DNA of 19,104 bases from an uncultured Prevotellaceae bacterium (GCA_937915745.1 CALGGJ010000075.1:1-19104); one strand, 5' to 3'. Positions 1 through 7,511 are shown, numbered from the stretch's first letter. Notes: generated by a model from the sequence alone, not told the origin. Translations and numbers: made by a program.

Positions 1-51
1 AGGGCTCACTCGGGACTTGCACCCGTTAGACAATGCTCATGCCGAGCATAC
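1..51 (-). mobile_element. Group IIC intron, 5' end only (runs off left edge)
   Basis: Read on the minus strand, the first 51 bases begin GTATGCTCGGCATGAGC and continue with GTCTAACGGGTGCAAGTCCC. This parallels, block by block, the 5' end of domain I of group IIC introns as I remember the Oceanobacillus iheyensis intron (GUGUGCCCGGCAUGGG, then GUCUAUAGGGUGAGAGUCCC). Two small hairpins are visible, ATGCTC/GAGCAT and CGGG/CCCG. The element starts five bases after the stem of an intrinsic terminator, which is the known target of class IIC introns. The rest of the ribozyme and any reverse transcriptase/maturase would lie outside the window. One deviation is GTATG at the 5' end instead of the usual GTGYG. 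The comparison is from memory, not an alignment. Confidence 0.8.
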
Positions 52-52
52 T

Positions 53-87
53 AAAACCTCGCCCAACATCTGTAGCGAAGGGCGAGG
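53..87 (-). terminator. Intrinsic terminator of the esterase gene
   Basis: On the minus strand an 8-bp perfect stem, CCTCGCCC/GGGCGAGG, with a 15-base loop is followed directly by TTTT. It lies 63 bases past the esterase stop codon and is correctly oriented for that gene. The T run is short because the group IIC intron begins right after TTTTA, which may have interrupted a longer U tract. Confidence 0.8.
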
Positions 88-93
88 TACGAG

Positions 94-125
94 GTATGAA
101 TGAATGTATGTATGTATCTATCTAC
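94..125. repeat. Short tetranucleotide repeat tract
   Basis: About eight imperfect 4-base units (ATGA/ATGT/ATCT types) lie between the esterase stop codon and its terminator. The tract is outside any coding region, so slippage would change only the 3' untranslated region. It looks like a simple microsatellite with no assigned role. Confidence 0.5.
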
Positions 126-149
126 TTTTGAATATTTATAACTGCCATA

Positions 150-1418
150 TCACTTCCAGTTGGCAATCCACGACTTCCAATCTACGTTCTCGAATGGAGC
201 CTGTGCAAACTCGGTCTGCACGTCGGGTTTCTCGAGTAGGAAGCGGTCGATGAATGCCTCGACCATTGGGTATTCGGATTGTGGCAACTGGCAATGTCCG
301 TGTCCGCTTGATATGCTGTATCCCACCCTGTCTTGTATGCCGAATGTGCGCCACACCTCTTTGGCTGCATTGACTGACACATATCCGCTTGCGTCGGCCA
401 GCCATTCCCAATCGGTGTTGCCGAAATAGAGCAAGGCACGTGGACAGACGAGTGCAGCCAATTCGTGGTGATCGACCGGCAGGCGGGCTATCTTCTCGTT
501 GGCATAGTCGGTCTTGATGTTAGCAAAGAACCATGCATCGTTGGTATTGAAGCTGCGTTCCACGTTGCCCAGTGTCTCGCTGAATCGCCACGATGCGATG
601 CCACCACCGCCTGGCTCCTGAGGTATGACGAGGCAGATGCGCTCGTCGAACGCTCCGCAGTAGAGTGCACACTTGCCGGCCCACGAGCATCCGGATATGG
701 CCAGGTGCCTGGTATCTATCTTGGTCTTTTTCTCGCCAAGCATTTGCAGTGCATCAATCACTCGTGATACACCCCAGCCCCAAAAAGAGTATGAACCGTT
801 GTCAATCAGTTCGGGATAGAGGCGGTTGATGGGTTCCTGACCGCGTTTCTGAGTGTGTGAACAAACGTCCAACACGTTTATGTTCACAATGGCACATCCG
901 CGGCTTGTGAACAGTCGTGTAGGCAGAGTGTTGGTCACTCCGAGCAGTGCAGGACATGGTTCGCTCATCTCCTTCGGATATTGAATCATGGCAGTTATCA
1001 CTAATTCAGCATCACCATGCTTTATGGTCACCCTGAGGCTCTTGCGTTCACCGAGAGTCTCGTCCTGAGGAGCTCCGCCAAAACCTCCGAAACCGCCACC
1101 CTGTGGTGCTGCCGGTTCGCCGATCTCGGCCGTTATCTCACTCAGAGGCGTGTTGGGACGCTGGCCAATCTCATACTGCTGAAAGAGTTGTGAAATCTCG
1201 TAGCGATGGTGTTCCCAGTCTTTGAAGTCGGTCGAACGGGTGCCATCCTGAAAACGGAATGGGTCGGGCAGTTTCTCAATAAGAGGCAACTGCTCGGGAG
1301 CTACCACTGGTGCCACCTTATACTCTATCCCTGAATACTCCTTGTCGTACACACAAGGAATCTGAGCGTGAGCCGAGAGTGTCGGCATCAATAATGCTGC
1401 GATAATAGCTGTTCTCAT
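150..1418 (-). CDS. Secreted glucuronoyl esterase-like hydrolase (CE15-type)
   Basis: A 422-residue protein with a Sec signal peptide (residues 1-18, ending AHA before Q19). The core is an alpha/beta hydrolase with the CE15 signature: GCSWAGK around Ser245, QEPGGGG with Glu268 exactly 23 residues later, and GHGHC with His373/His375 about 130 residues after the serine. That is the Ser-Glu-His arrangement of glucuronoyl esterases, which cut ester links between lignin alcohols and 4-O-methylglucuronic acid on xylan. The nucleophile motif has Trp246 where fungal enzymes have Arg. A Gly-rich stretch at 107-115 looks like a surface loop. The gene is monocistronic, with its own promoter (1500-1531) and terminator (53-87). 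Family assignment is fairly firm. The true substrate is not shown by sequence, because bacterial CE15 enzymes vary. Confidence 0.82.
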   Translation of the reverse strand: MRTAIIAALLMPTLSAHAQIPCVYDKEYSGIEYKVAPVVAPEQLPLIEKLPDPFRFQDGTRSTDFKDWEHHRYEISQLFQQYEIGQRPNTPLSEITAEIGEPAAPQGGGFGGFGGAPQDETLGERKSLRVTIKHGDAELVITAMIQYPKEMSEPCPALLGVTNTLPTRLFTSRGCAIVNINVLDVCSHTQKRGQEPINRLYPELIDNGSYSFWGWGVSRVIDALQMLGEKKTKIDTRHLAISGCSWAGKCALYCGAFDERICLVIPQEPGGGGIASWRFSETLGNVERSFNTNDAWFFANIKTDYANEKIARLPVDHHELAALVCPRALLYFGNTDWEWLADASGYVSVNAAKEVWRTFGIQDRVGYSISSGHGHCQLPQSEYPMVEAFIDRFLLEKPDVQTEFAQAPFENVDWKSWIANWK

Positions 1419-1499
1419 GCTGATCTATAATTTATGTGTTAAAAAAGGATTTGCTTAGTACCCAAGAAATACAATCAGACGTATCTTTGCTGTTCCGAC

Positions 1500-1531
1500 G
1501 CAAAGATACGAAAAGAGAATGAAAAGCGAAA
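1500..1531 (-). promoter_or_regulatory. Promoter of the CE15 esterase gene
   Basis: On the minus strand the -7 box TATCTTTGC (1508 to 1500) matches the Bacteroidetes consensus TAnnTTTGC. A TTTC box lies at 1531-1528 with a 19-base spacer. Transcription would start near 1493, giving a 5' leader of about 75 bases before the esterase ATG. Confidence 0.7.
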
Positions 1532-1601
1532 TGAAAAATGAAAAAAACATGATATCCGACACCAAACATACAGGTTACGACATCCATTTTTACTTTACAT
1601 C

Positions 1602-1633
1602 TTTCATATTTCACATTATTTACCTATCTTTGC
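1602..1633 (+). promoter_or_regulatory. Promoter of the four-gene exported-protein operon
   Basis: A TTTC box at 1602-1605 lies 19 bases before TATCTTTGC at 1625-1633. The -7 box forms the left half of a perfect dyad (1625-1653: 13-bp arms, 3-base centre GGA), so the likely start site near 1640 sits in the middle of an operator-like palindrome. The leader to the first gene is about 150 bases and contains the 42-bp tandem repeats. Confidence 0.7.
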
Positions 1634-1769
1634 AGTTGGAAACTGCAAAGATACGTCTGATTGTATTTCTTGGGCAGTTGGAAACTGCAAAGATACGCCT
1701 GATTGTATTTCTTGGGCAGTTGGAAACTGCAAAGATACACCTGATTGTATTTCTTGGGCAGTTGGAAAC
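1633..1769 (+). repeat. 42-bp tandem repeat in the operon leader, three copies plus 11 bp
   Basis: Units run 1633-1674, 1675-1716 and 1717-1758, with a partial fourth at 1759-1769. They differ by only a few bases (ACGTCTG, ACGCCTG, ACACCTG). Each unit begins with, or spans, the hairpin GCAGTT-GGA-AACTGC and contains GCAAAGATA, the reverse complement of the -7 box. Because 42 is divisible by three, the repeat stays open in the frame of the downstream lipoprotein, but I read it as untranslated leader because it lies at or just after the promoter. Confidence 0.85.
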
Positions 1770-1788
1770 GATAACCTTAACCTTAACG

Positions 1789-2478
1789 ATGATGGCAACT
1801 TTTTGGGAGAAACAGAATATCCGTAGGAGGATGCTCGGGGTAAGAGGGAGGCTCCTATCCCCCCTTGCTGCATTCATGGCAATACTGGTCATGCTGCCTG
1901 CATGCAACAGCAAGTACGAAAAGACCGGCACGGGGGAGACCGACACACAGTCGGAACTTGCATCGAAAGATGCCGTGAACACGATGAATGACTTCAATCT
2001 TGATGGCAATGTCGAAGTTGACGGTCGCAAGTACGACTATGAATTTGCATTCGAGGCCGACCGACACCTGCCGGTAGTGATCACTACCGACGGCTACCGC
2101 TACTACGACAACCACGTGAAACTCATCATCAGCCAAGGCAACCACACGGTGGTGGAACACACATTCACCAAGCAGTCGTTTGAAGGTCTCATCCCTGGCC
2201 GCGACTACAAGCATTCAGTGCTTGCAGGATTCAACCGCAACTACATGAAGCAAGACAAGCACGACCGCTTCTACTTCGTGGCAGTAGTGGGCGACCCCGA
2301 CGAAAGCGGTGACATAAACCATACCGTAGGCATCAGCATCGACACCGACGGACACATCAGCACCTCACTCCTGCAAAACGTAGATACCGACCCCACGCCC
2401 GAATCGGGAACCAACCCCAATGGCAGCATCGAGGCTGACGGCCGTAAGTATGCCGACCCCGAAGAGGATGCAGCATAA
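1789..2478 (+). CDS. Lipoprotein, DUF4738-like, first gene of operon
   Basis: A predicted outer-membrane or periplasmic lipoprotein of about 229 residues. A hydrophobic stretch ends in the lipobox LPAC, so the mature protein starts at that Cys (CNSKYEK). The mature part is acidic and soluble. The segment YYDNHVKLIISQ through HTFTKQSF and a later VGISIDTDGHIS resemble, from memory, Bacteroidetes DUF4738 lipoproteins, whose function is unknown. The frame is open back to 1519, but that would translate the promoter and the 42-bp repeats, so a start after them is preferred. ATG 1789 is used here. ATG 1831 is also possible and leaves a neat 24-residue signal. A short motif recurs at both ends of the mature chain (VEVDGRKY and IEADGRKY). 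The next gene follows after 25 bases. Confidence 0.75.
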   Translation: MMATFWEKQNIRRRMLGVRGRLLSPLAAFMAILVMLPACNSKYEKTGTGETDTQSELASKDAVNTMNDFNLDGNVEVDGRKYDYEFAFEADRHLPVVITTDGYRYYDNHVKLIISQGNHTVVEHTFTKQSFEGLIPGRDYKHSVLAGFNRNYMKQDKHDRFYFVAVVGDPDESGDINHTVGISIDTDGHISTSLLQNVDTDPTPESGTNPNGSIEADGRKYADPEEDAA

Positions 2479-2503
2479 CTACCCCATAAACCACAAAACG
2501 ACT

Positions 2504-3166
2504 ATGAAACAATACACACTATTTGCACTGAGCCTCATACTGAGCATCACGTGCGGTGCACAAACAAAGAGCGTTTCAATCCTGGGCGACTCTTACAGCA
2601 CATTCGAAGGCTATCTGGAACCCGACACCAACTTCGTGTGGTACTACGACGGCCGGCCACGCAACAACACCAACGTAACCAACGTAGAGCAGACATGGTG
2701 GTACATCTACCTGAAACAGAATGGCTACCGACTCGAAAAGAACAACTCGTTCTCGGGCTCAACCATCTGCAACACAGGCTACAACCGCGAAGACTACAGC
2801 CGTCGCTCATTCCTGGCACGCATGGACAACCTGGGATGCCCCGACATCATACTCATATTCGGAGCCACAAACGACTCGTGGGCCAACGCACCAATAGGCG
2901 AATACAAATACGAAGGATGGACCAAAGCCGACCTCTACACATTCCGTCCGGCACTGGCCAAACTGCTCGACCACATGACCCACCGATACCTTAATACAAC
3001 AATCAGATTCATACTCAACTCTGAACTCAAAGCAGAAATCAACGAATCGGTCAATACCATCTGCCAACACTACGGAGTGGAAGTCGTTGCCCTGCACGAC
3101 ATCGCAAAACAAGGCGGACACCCATCGATTGAAGGCATGAAATCAATAGCCCAACAACTGAAATAA
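2504..3166 (+). CDS. Exported SGNH/GDSL-type hydrolase
   Basis: A 220-residue protein with an N-terminal signal peptide (to about residue 19, CGAQT). SGNH blocks are visible: ILGDSYS with the nucleophile Ser30, FSGST (Gly85) for block II, FGATND with Asn123 for block III, and GGHPSIEGM with His206 for block V. Family members are small esterases/lipases that remove acyl groups from sugars or lipids. The usual block V Asp three residues before the His is replaced by Gln203. The start at ATG 2504 is chosen over the upstream in-frame ATG at 2420 because it begins the signal peptide and avoids a large overlap with the lipoprotein gene. It is the second gene of the operon, 10 bases before the phosphatase gene. 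The substrate is unknown. Confidence 0.82.
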   Translation: MKQYTLFALSLILSITCGAQTKSVSILGDSYSTFEGYLEPDTNFVWYYDGRPRNNTNVTNVEQTWWYIYLKQNGYRLEKNNSFSGSTICNTGYNREDYSRRSFLARMDNLGCPDIILIFGATNDSWANAPIGEYKYEGWTKADLYTFRPALAKLLDHMTHRYLNTTIRFILNSELKAEINESVNTICQHYGVEVVALHDIAKQGGHPSIEGMKSIAQQLK

Positions 3167-3176
3167 CAAACCCATC

Positions 3177-3899
3177 ATGAAACAAATACTCACTATCATC
3201 ATTTGTGTATGCACCAGCATCACACTCTCAGCACAAGACGAAGACAAAAACTATTTCACAGCCGAAGAAATGCCCAACGCCCTCAAGTGGTTGCCGGCAC
3301 CTCCCGACACCATCGGGGCACACTTCGCATGGGACATCATGCAATACATGTGGGGCAAAGAACAACGCCTCGACCCCGAACGCGGCCCACTGGCCATAGT
3401 TGATGCCGAATGGGGCATGGGCATCGTAGAAAAAGAATTCTCAAAGCCATTCGGACTCAAGATATCAAAAGAAGATACTCCAGAGATATATCGCCTGCTC
3501 GCACTCTCAATCTACACAGCCGACGACATGGCAAAGATACCAAAAACATATTACATGCGCCGCCGCCCATTCATGCGTATGCGCGAGGGGACCAGCACAC
3601 CCAGCGAAGAAAGATACCTGCGCACCAACGGCTCATACCCGTCAGGACATACAATACTGGGCTGGATAACAGCACTGCTCATGACCGAAATCAACCCCGA
3701 CTGCGCAGAGGCAGTCCTGGCACGCGCACTCACATACGGCGAGAGCCGAGTCATAGTAGGCGCACATTGGCAGAGCGACGTAGATGCCGGATACCTCATG
3801 GCATCAGCAGCATACGCCAAACTACACACCAGCGACCGATTCCTCGACCAAATGCGCAAAGCACAGAAAGAATTCAAGAAAAAAACAAAGAAACAATGA
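3177..3899 (+). CDS. Class A non-specific acid phosphatase (PAP2 superfamily), exported
   Basis: A 240-residue protein with a signal peptide (about 1-19, LSAQ). It carries all three parts of the PAP2 active site: KX6RP at Lys123-Arg130-Pro131, GSYPSGHT at 152-159 (Ser156, His158), and SRX5HX3D at Ser190-Arg191, His197 and Asp201. GSYPSGHT is the signature of class A bacterial acid phosphatases (PhoN/PhoC). These are periplasmic enzymes that hydrolyse many phosphomonoesters through a phospho-histidine. There are no multiple membrane helices, so it is the soluble class rather than a membrane lipid phosphatase. The C-terminus is very Lys-rich (KEFKKKTKKQ). Its stop codon overlaps the next gene's start (ATGA), which implies translational coupling. 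Confidence 0.92.
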   Translation: MKQILTIIICVCTSITLSAQDEDKNYFTAEEMPNALKWLPAPPDTIGAHFAWDIMQYMWGKEQRLDPERGPLAIVDAEWGMGIVEKEFSKPFGLKISKEDTPEIYRLLALSIYTADDMAKIPKTYYMRRRPFMRMREGTSTPSEERYLRTNGSYPSGHTILGWITALLMTEINPDCAEAVLARALTYGESRVIVGAHWQSDVDAGYLMASAAYAKLHTSDRFLDQMRKAQKEFKKKTKKQ

Positions 3900-4702
3900 G
3901 ACACATACTGCTTACTGCACTATTTGCAATATCCATCATAGCCGAGGCGCAAACAACCGCCGTGACCTCTCCACCACCCACACTCACCCAGTGGCTCGCC
4001 GGCAAAGAGTCGGAACTCGACCCTTGGTATAAGAAATATGTGAGTGCCGAAGGGTTGCCGATAGTAGCATCAGAGGCAGTGAGCGACACCGCCATGCTGC
4101 AAGCACGATACATCGTCAACCACATGCTCAGCCGCATACCACAAGCCCGCGAAGAAATGATAAGATGCCACTTCCGCATAGGTGTGGCAGGTTATAAGGA
4201 AAACATTACCGACCTGCCCGAATGCAAGATGATGAAAGTGTGGTGGCCCGATACCGACTGGGACCAACGTGGCCGCGGATACGGAGCAACACTGCAACTG
4301 CCAGTCATGTCGATAGGCGAGGAAAACCTGGTGAAGATACCCAACTTCCGTGAGCGATATTGGAGTGAAAGCATAATGGTGCACGAATTTGCACACAACG
4401 TAGATTTTGCCATGAGCCGAGTGAGCTCTGCATTCCGCGACAGTCTGCGCACTGCATTCCGCGAAGCCAGGAACGAAGGACTGTGGCAGGGCACATACTC
4501 AATGACCAACTCGGCCGAATACTTCGCCGAAGGTGCACAAGCATGGTTCAACACATGCCGCATGGTAGTGCCAGCCAAAGACGGAGGACAGCGGTTCACA
4601 CTCAAAACCCGCGAACAACTGCAAGACTACGACCCCAGGCTCTTTCGCCTCTGTCAATCAATCTTCCCTGATGAGCACTTGCACGGCTATCACTTTGAAT
4701 AA
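3896..4702 (+). CDS. Exported zinc metallopeptidase-like protein (HExxH)
   Basis: A 268-residue protein with a signal peptide (about 1-18, AEAQ). The motif MVHEFAHNVDF gives HExxH (His163, Glu164, His167). About 40 residues later NSAEYFAEGAQAWF offers Glu208 or Glu212 as a third ligand, the layout of gluzincin peptidases such as the anthrax lethal factor-like group. The conserved-looking GYGATLQLPVMSIGEEN before the zinc motif probably forms the substrate-cleft strand. I cannot name an exact MEROPS family. The start ATG at 3896 is set by the 4-base overlap with the phosphatase stop and by the signal peptide. It is the last gene of the operon. No hairpin terminator is evident in the 55 bases before alaS ends on the other strand. 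Confidence 0.75.
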   Translation: MRHILLTALFAISIIAEAQTTAVTSPPPTLTQWLAGKESELDPWYKKYVSAEGLPIVASEAVSDTAMLQARYIVNHMLSRIPQAREEMIRCHFRIGVAGYKENITDLPECKMMKVWWPDTDWDQRGRGYGATLQLPVMSIGEENLVKIPNFRERYWSESIMVHEFAHNVDFAMSRVSSAFRDSLRTAFREARNEGLWQGTYSMTNSAEYFAEGAQAWFNTCRMVVPAKDGGQRFTLKTREQLQDYDPRLFRLCQSIFPDEHLHGYHFE

Positions 4703-4757
4703 CATCACGGACATGTGCATATGGAAGCCCGCCCTCGCATCGTACGTATTGGCAGGA

Positions 4758-7373
4758 CTATGCAGTTGCAAGTTCCACTATCTTATTGACAGCGGCCAAT
4801 AGTCCGTCAGCATTTTTTCCTCCAGCCGTAGCGAAATGTGGCTGTCCGCCACCACCGCCTTGTATCAACTTGGCAGCTTCGCGCACCATCACACCTGCAT
4901 TCAATCCAGCCCTAACAAGGTCATCGCTCGTACCCACTGTGAGCATCGGCTTGTTGGCATACACGCTACCGATAGCCACGAGAAGACTGTCGGTGAATTG
5001 TGCTCGCAACTGGAATGCAAGGTCCTTCGCCGTCTGGGGGTCAACCGGCAGCACACCCGACACCACCTTTATACCATTCACCTGCTTGGCATCTGCAATG
5101 AGGTTGCGCTTGAAGTTGGCAGCCTGTTGCTGGCGGAAGTCCTCTACCTGCTGCTTCAGTTCAGCATTGTCGCTTATATATCGTTGAATCGCTCCGAGTA
5201 TGTCGGGAGCATTATTGAACAGCGCACGCACATCGTTCATGATGTCTTGAGTGCGGTCGAGCCACTCCTCAACCTTACGACCCGTGATTGCCTCTATGCG
5301 TCGCACACCGGCAGCAATAGAACTCTCGCTGATGATGCGCACCATACCCAAACGGCCGGTCGATGCAGCATGACATCCTCCGCAGAACTCAACCGACGTG
5401 CCGAACTTTACTACACGCACTCGGTCGCCATATTTTTCGCCAAAGAGGGCTATAGCGCCCAGTTTGCGAGCCTCCTCGATTGGTGTGTCGCGGAATTCCT
5501 CAAGCGGGAGGTCCTGGCGAATCTTGTCGTTGACAATGTGTTCAACTTCGCGCAGCTGTTCGGGAGTCACTTTCTCAAAATGTGAGAAGTCGAAACGAAG
5601 ACTGTCGGCTGTTACATACGAGCCTTTCTGCTCAACGTGAGTACCAAGCACCTGACGCAATGCCTCGTCGAGTAGGTGTGTGCAGGTGTGATTGGCCTCT
5701 ATATCGCGACGGCGGTCGGTATCGACACATGCCATGAATTCGGCCGACGGGTCGAGCGGAAGATGGTCAACTATATGTATGGCCTGCCCGTTTTCTTTTT
5801 TGGTGTCAACCACATTGATTGTTTCGGTCTCATTCACCAGCACACCTGTATCGCCCACTTCACCGCCCATTTCTGCATAGAAAGGCGTTTGGTCGAGCAC
5901 CACCTCATACACTACACCCTTCTTCTGCTTCACCTCACGGTATTTCAGTATATGGCAAGTATATTCAGTATAATCATACCCTACGAACTGCGTTTCATCA
6001 TCGCCAAGAATGGTCCAATCGCCCATTTCTACTTGTGCAGCATTTCGTGCGCGCTCTTTTTGCTTTTGCATTTCGAGATTGAAGGCAGCCTCATCCACTG
6101 TCATTCCTTGTTCGCGGCAAATAAGTTCAGTAAGGTCAAGTGGGAAACCGAAGGTGTCAAACAGGCGGAAAGCATCTTCTCCGGCGACGATGGTCTTACC
6201 TTCGGCCTTGACCGATGCGATAAGATCGTCGAGCATACGGATACCGTTGGCTAAAGTACGGAGGAACGAGTCTTCTTCTTCTTTCATCACCTTCATAATC
6301 AGCTCGCGCTGTGCTGCAATCTCGGGGAATGCATCGCCCATCTCCTCGATGAGTGTTGGCACAAGGCGATAGATGAACGCCTCTTTTTGTCCGAGGAATG
6401 TGTATCCGTACCGCACTGCCCGCCGCAATATCCGGCGTATGACATATCCTGCCTTCGCATTGCTTGGCAACTGGCCGTCGGCGATAGCGAAGGCTATTGC
6501 CCTGAGGTGGTCGGCAACAACACGCATGGCCACATCGGTCTTTTCGTCGGTACCGTATTTCACACCGGCTATGTCACCAATAACCTTTATGATTGGCTGG
6601 AACACGTCGGTATCATAGTTTGACGTCTTTCCCTGCAGTGTGCGCACCAGGCGCTCGAATCCCATACCGGTATCGATAACCTTGGCAGGCAGCGGTTCGA
6701 GCGACCCGTCGGCCTTGCGGTTGTATTGCATAAACACGAGATTCCATATCTCGATTACCTGCGGATGGTCTTTGTTCACCAGTTCGCGTCCGGGAATGCT
6801 TGCTTTCTCCTCGGCCGAGCGCGAATCGACATGGAGTTCAGAGCAAGGGCCGCATGGGCCTGTATCGCCCATCTCCCAGAAGTTGTCGTGTTTGTTGCCA
6901 TTGATAATATGGTCTTTAGGCAAGAACTGTTCCCAAATGGCAGCAGCCTCGTTGTCGCGTTCCAATCCCTCGTCGGCGGCACCCTCAAACACCGTGGCAT
7001 AGAGGTCGGCAGGGTTAATCTTCAGCACATCTACAATGTATTCCCACGCCCAGCTGATGGCTTCTTTCTTGAAATAGTCGCCAAACGACCAGTTGCCAAG
7101 CATCTCAAACATAGTGTGGTGGTAGGTATCATGGCCCACCTCTTCTAGGTCGTTATGCTTTCCGCTCACACGCAGGCACTTCTGGGAGTCGGCCATACGA
7201 CGGCTTTTAGGCTGCACATTACCAAGAATGATATCCTTGAATTGGTTCATGCCTGCATTGGTGAACATGAGTGTAGGGTCGTCTTTCACTACCATTGGTG
7301 CCGATGGAACTATCAGGTGTCCCTTCGACTCGAAGAATCGCTTGTACGATTCGCGTATTTCTTTTGCTGTCAT
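4758..7373 (-). CDS. alaS: Alanine--tRNA ligase
   Basis: An 871-residue cytosolic enzyme of full family length that charges tRNA-Ala with alanine. The N-terminal class II catalytic core carries VPSAPMVVKDDPTLMFTNAGMNQFKD at 22-47 and the motif 3 region around GMGFERL (236-242). The editing domain, which clears Ser and Gly, has the four zinc ligands His562 and His566 (HTCTH) and Cys664 and His668 (CGGCH). The C-terminal C-Ala domain ends with GGGGGQPHFATAGG at 839-852. The CGGCH form is, from memory, typical of Bacteroidetes. It has its own promoter at 7409-7440 and a leader of about 30 bases, is convergent with the operon to its left, and is divergent from the glycosyltransferases. Housekeeping gene with no visible defects. 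Confidence 0.98.
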   Translation of the reverse strand: MTAKEIRESYKRFFESKGHLIVPSAPMVVKDDPTLMFTNAGMNQFKDIILGNVQPKSRRMADSQKCLRVSGKHNDLEEVGHDTYHHTMFEMLGNWSFGDYFKKEAISWAWEYIVDVLKINPADLYATVFEGAADEGLERDNEAAAIWEQFLPKDHIINGNKHDNFWEMGDTGPCGPCSELHVDSRSAEEKASIPGRELVNKDHPQVIEIWNLVFMQYNRKADGSLEPLPAKVIDTGMGFERLVRTLQGKTSNYDTDVFQPIIKVIGDIAGVKYGTDEKTDVAMRVVADHLRAIAFAIADGQLPSNAKAGYVIRRILRRAVRYGYTFLGQKEAFIYRLVPTLIEEMGDAFPEIAAQRELIMKVMKEEEDSFLRTLANGIRMLDDLIASVKAEGKTIVAGEDAFRLFDTFGFPLDLTELICREQGMTVDEAAFNLEMQKQKERARNAAQVEMGDWTILGDDETQFVGYDYTEYTCHILKYREVKQKKGVVYEVVLDQTPFYAEMGGEVGDTGVLVNETETINVVDTKKENGQAIHIVDHLPLDPSAEFMACVDTDRRRDIEANHTCTHLLDEALRQVLGTHVEQKGSYVTADSLRFDFSHFEKVTPEQLREVEHIVNDKIRQDLPLEEFRDTPIEEARKLGAIALFGEKYGDRVRVVKFGTSVEFCGGCHAASTGRLGMVRIISESSIAAGVRRIEAITGRKVEEWLDRTQDIMNDVRALFNNAPDILGAIQRYISDNAELKQQVEDFRQQQAANFKRNLIADAKQVNGIKVVSGVLPVDPQTAKDLAFQLRAQFTDSLLVAIGSVYANKPMLTVGTSDDLVRAGLNAGVMVREAAKLIQGGGGGQPHFATAGGKNADGLLAAVNKIVELATA

Positions 7374-7408
7374 GATTTTTATTTATCGGTATGTTTTGTT
7401 TTCAAACT

Positions 7409-7440
7409 GCAAAGGTAGCTAAATAAAGTGAAAAGTGAAA
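7409..7440 (-). promoter_or_regulatory. Promoter of alaS
   Basis: On the minus strand TACCTTTGC (7417 to 7409) fits TAnnTTTGC, with TTTC at 7440-7437 and a 19-base spacer. It lies 36 bases before the alaS ATG. Confidence 0.75.
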
Positions 7441-7511
7441 TGTGTAAACTAAAAAATAAGCATGAAGGTTTGTATATTTATAATCTGACATTGATTTTTT
7501 CACTCTTTACA

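Larger units (their letters stand above)
1461..1674. repeat. Long inverted repeat around divergent promoters
   Basis: The 30 bases at 1461-1490 are the exact reverse complement of 1645-1674. The match continues inward with small gaps to about 1509 on the left and 1625 on the right, giving arms of about 50 bp around an AT-rich centre (1510-1624). Each arm carries an outward-facing TATCTTTGC box, so the two divergent transcripts would begin with nearly the same leader. The right arm is the first unit of the 42-bp tandem repeat. Inversion, gene conversion or promoter duplication could all explain it. No recombinase gene lies nearby. Confidence 0.8.

Noticed and set aside
1..51. tRNA or tmRNA fragment at the left edge
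   Set aside because: The GGGTGCAAGTCCC block at first looked like a T arm, but the order of blocks and the position after a terminator fit a group IIC intron much better.
1519..1788. Long N-terminal extension of the lipoprotein through the 42-bp repeats (14-residue peptide repeats)
   Set aside because: The frame is open only because the repeat is a multiple of three. It would precede the promoter and bury the lipoprotein signal peptide inside the protein.
4703..4757. Bidirectional terminator between the peptidase gene and alaS
   Set aside because: No stable stem with a T run on either strand, only weak short palindromes.
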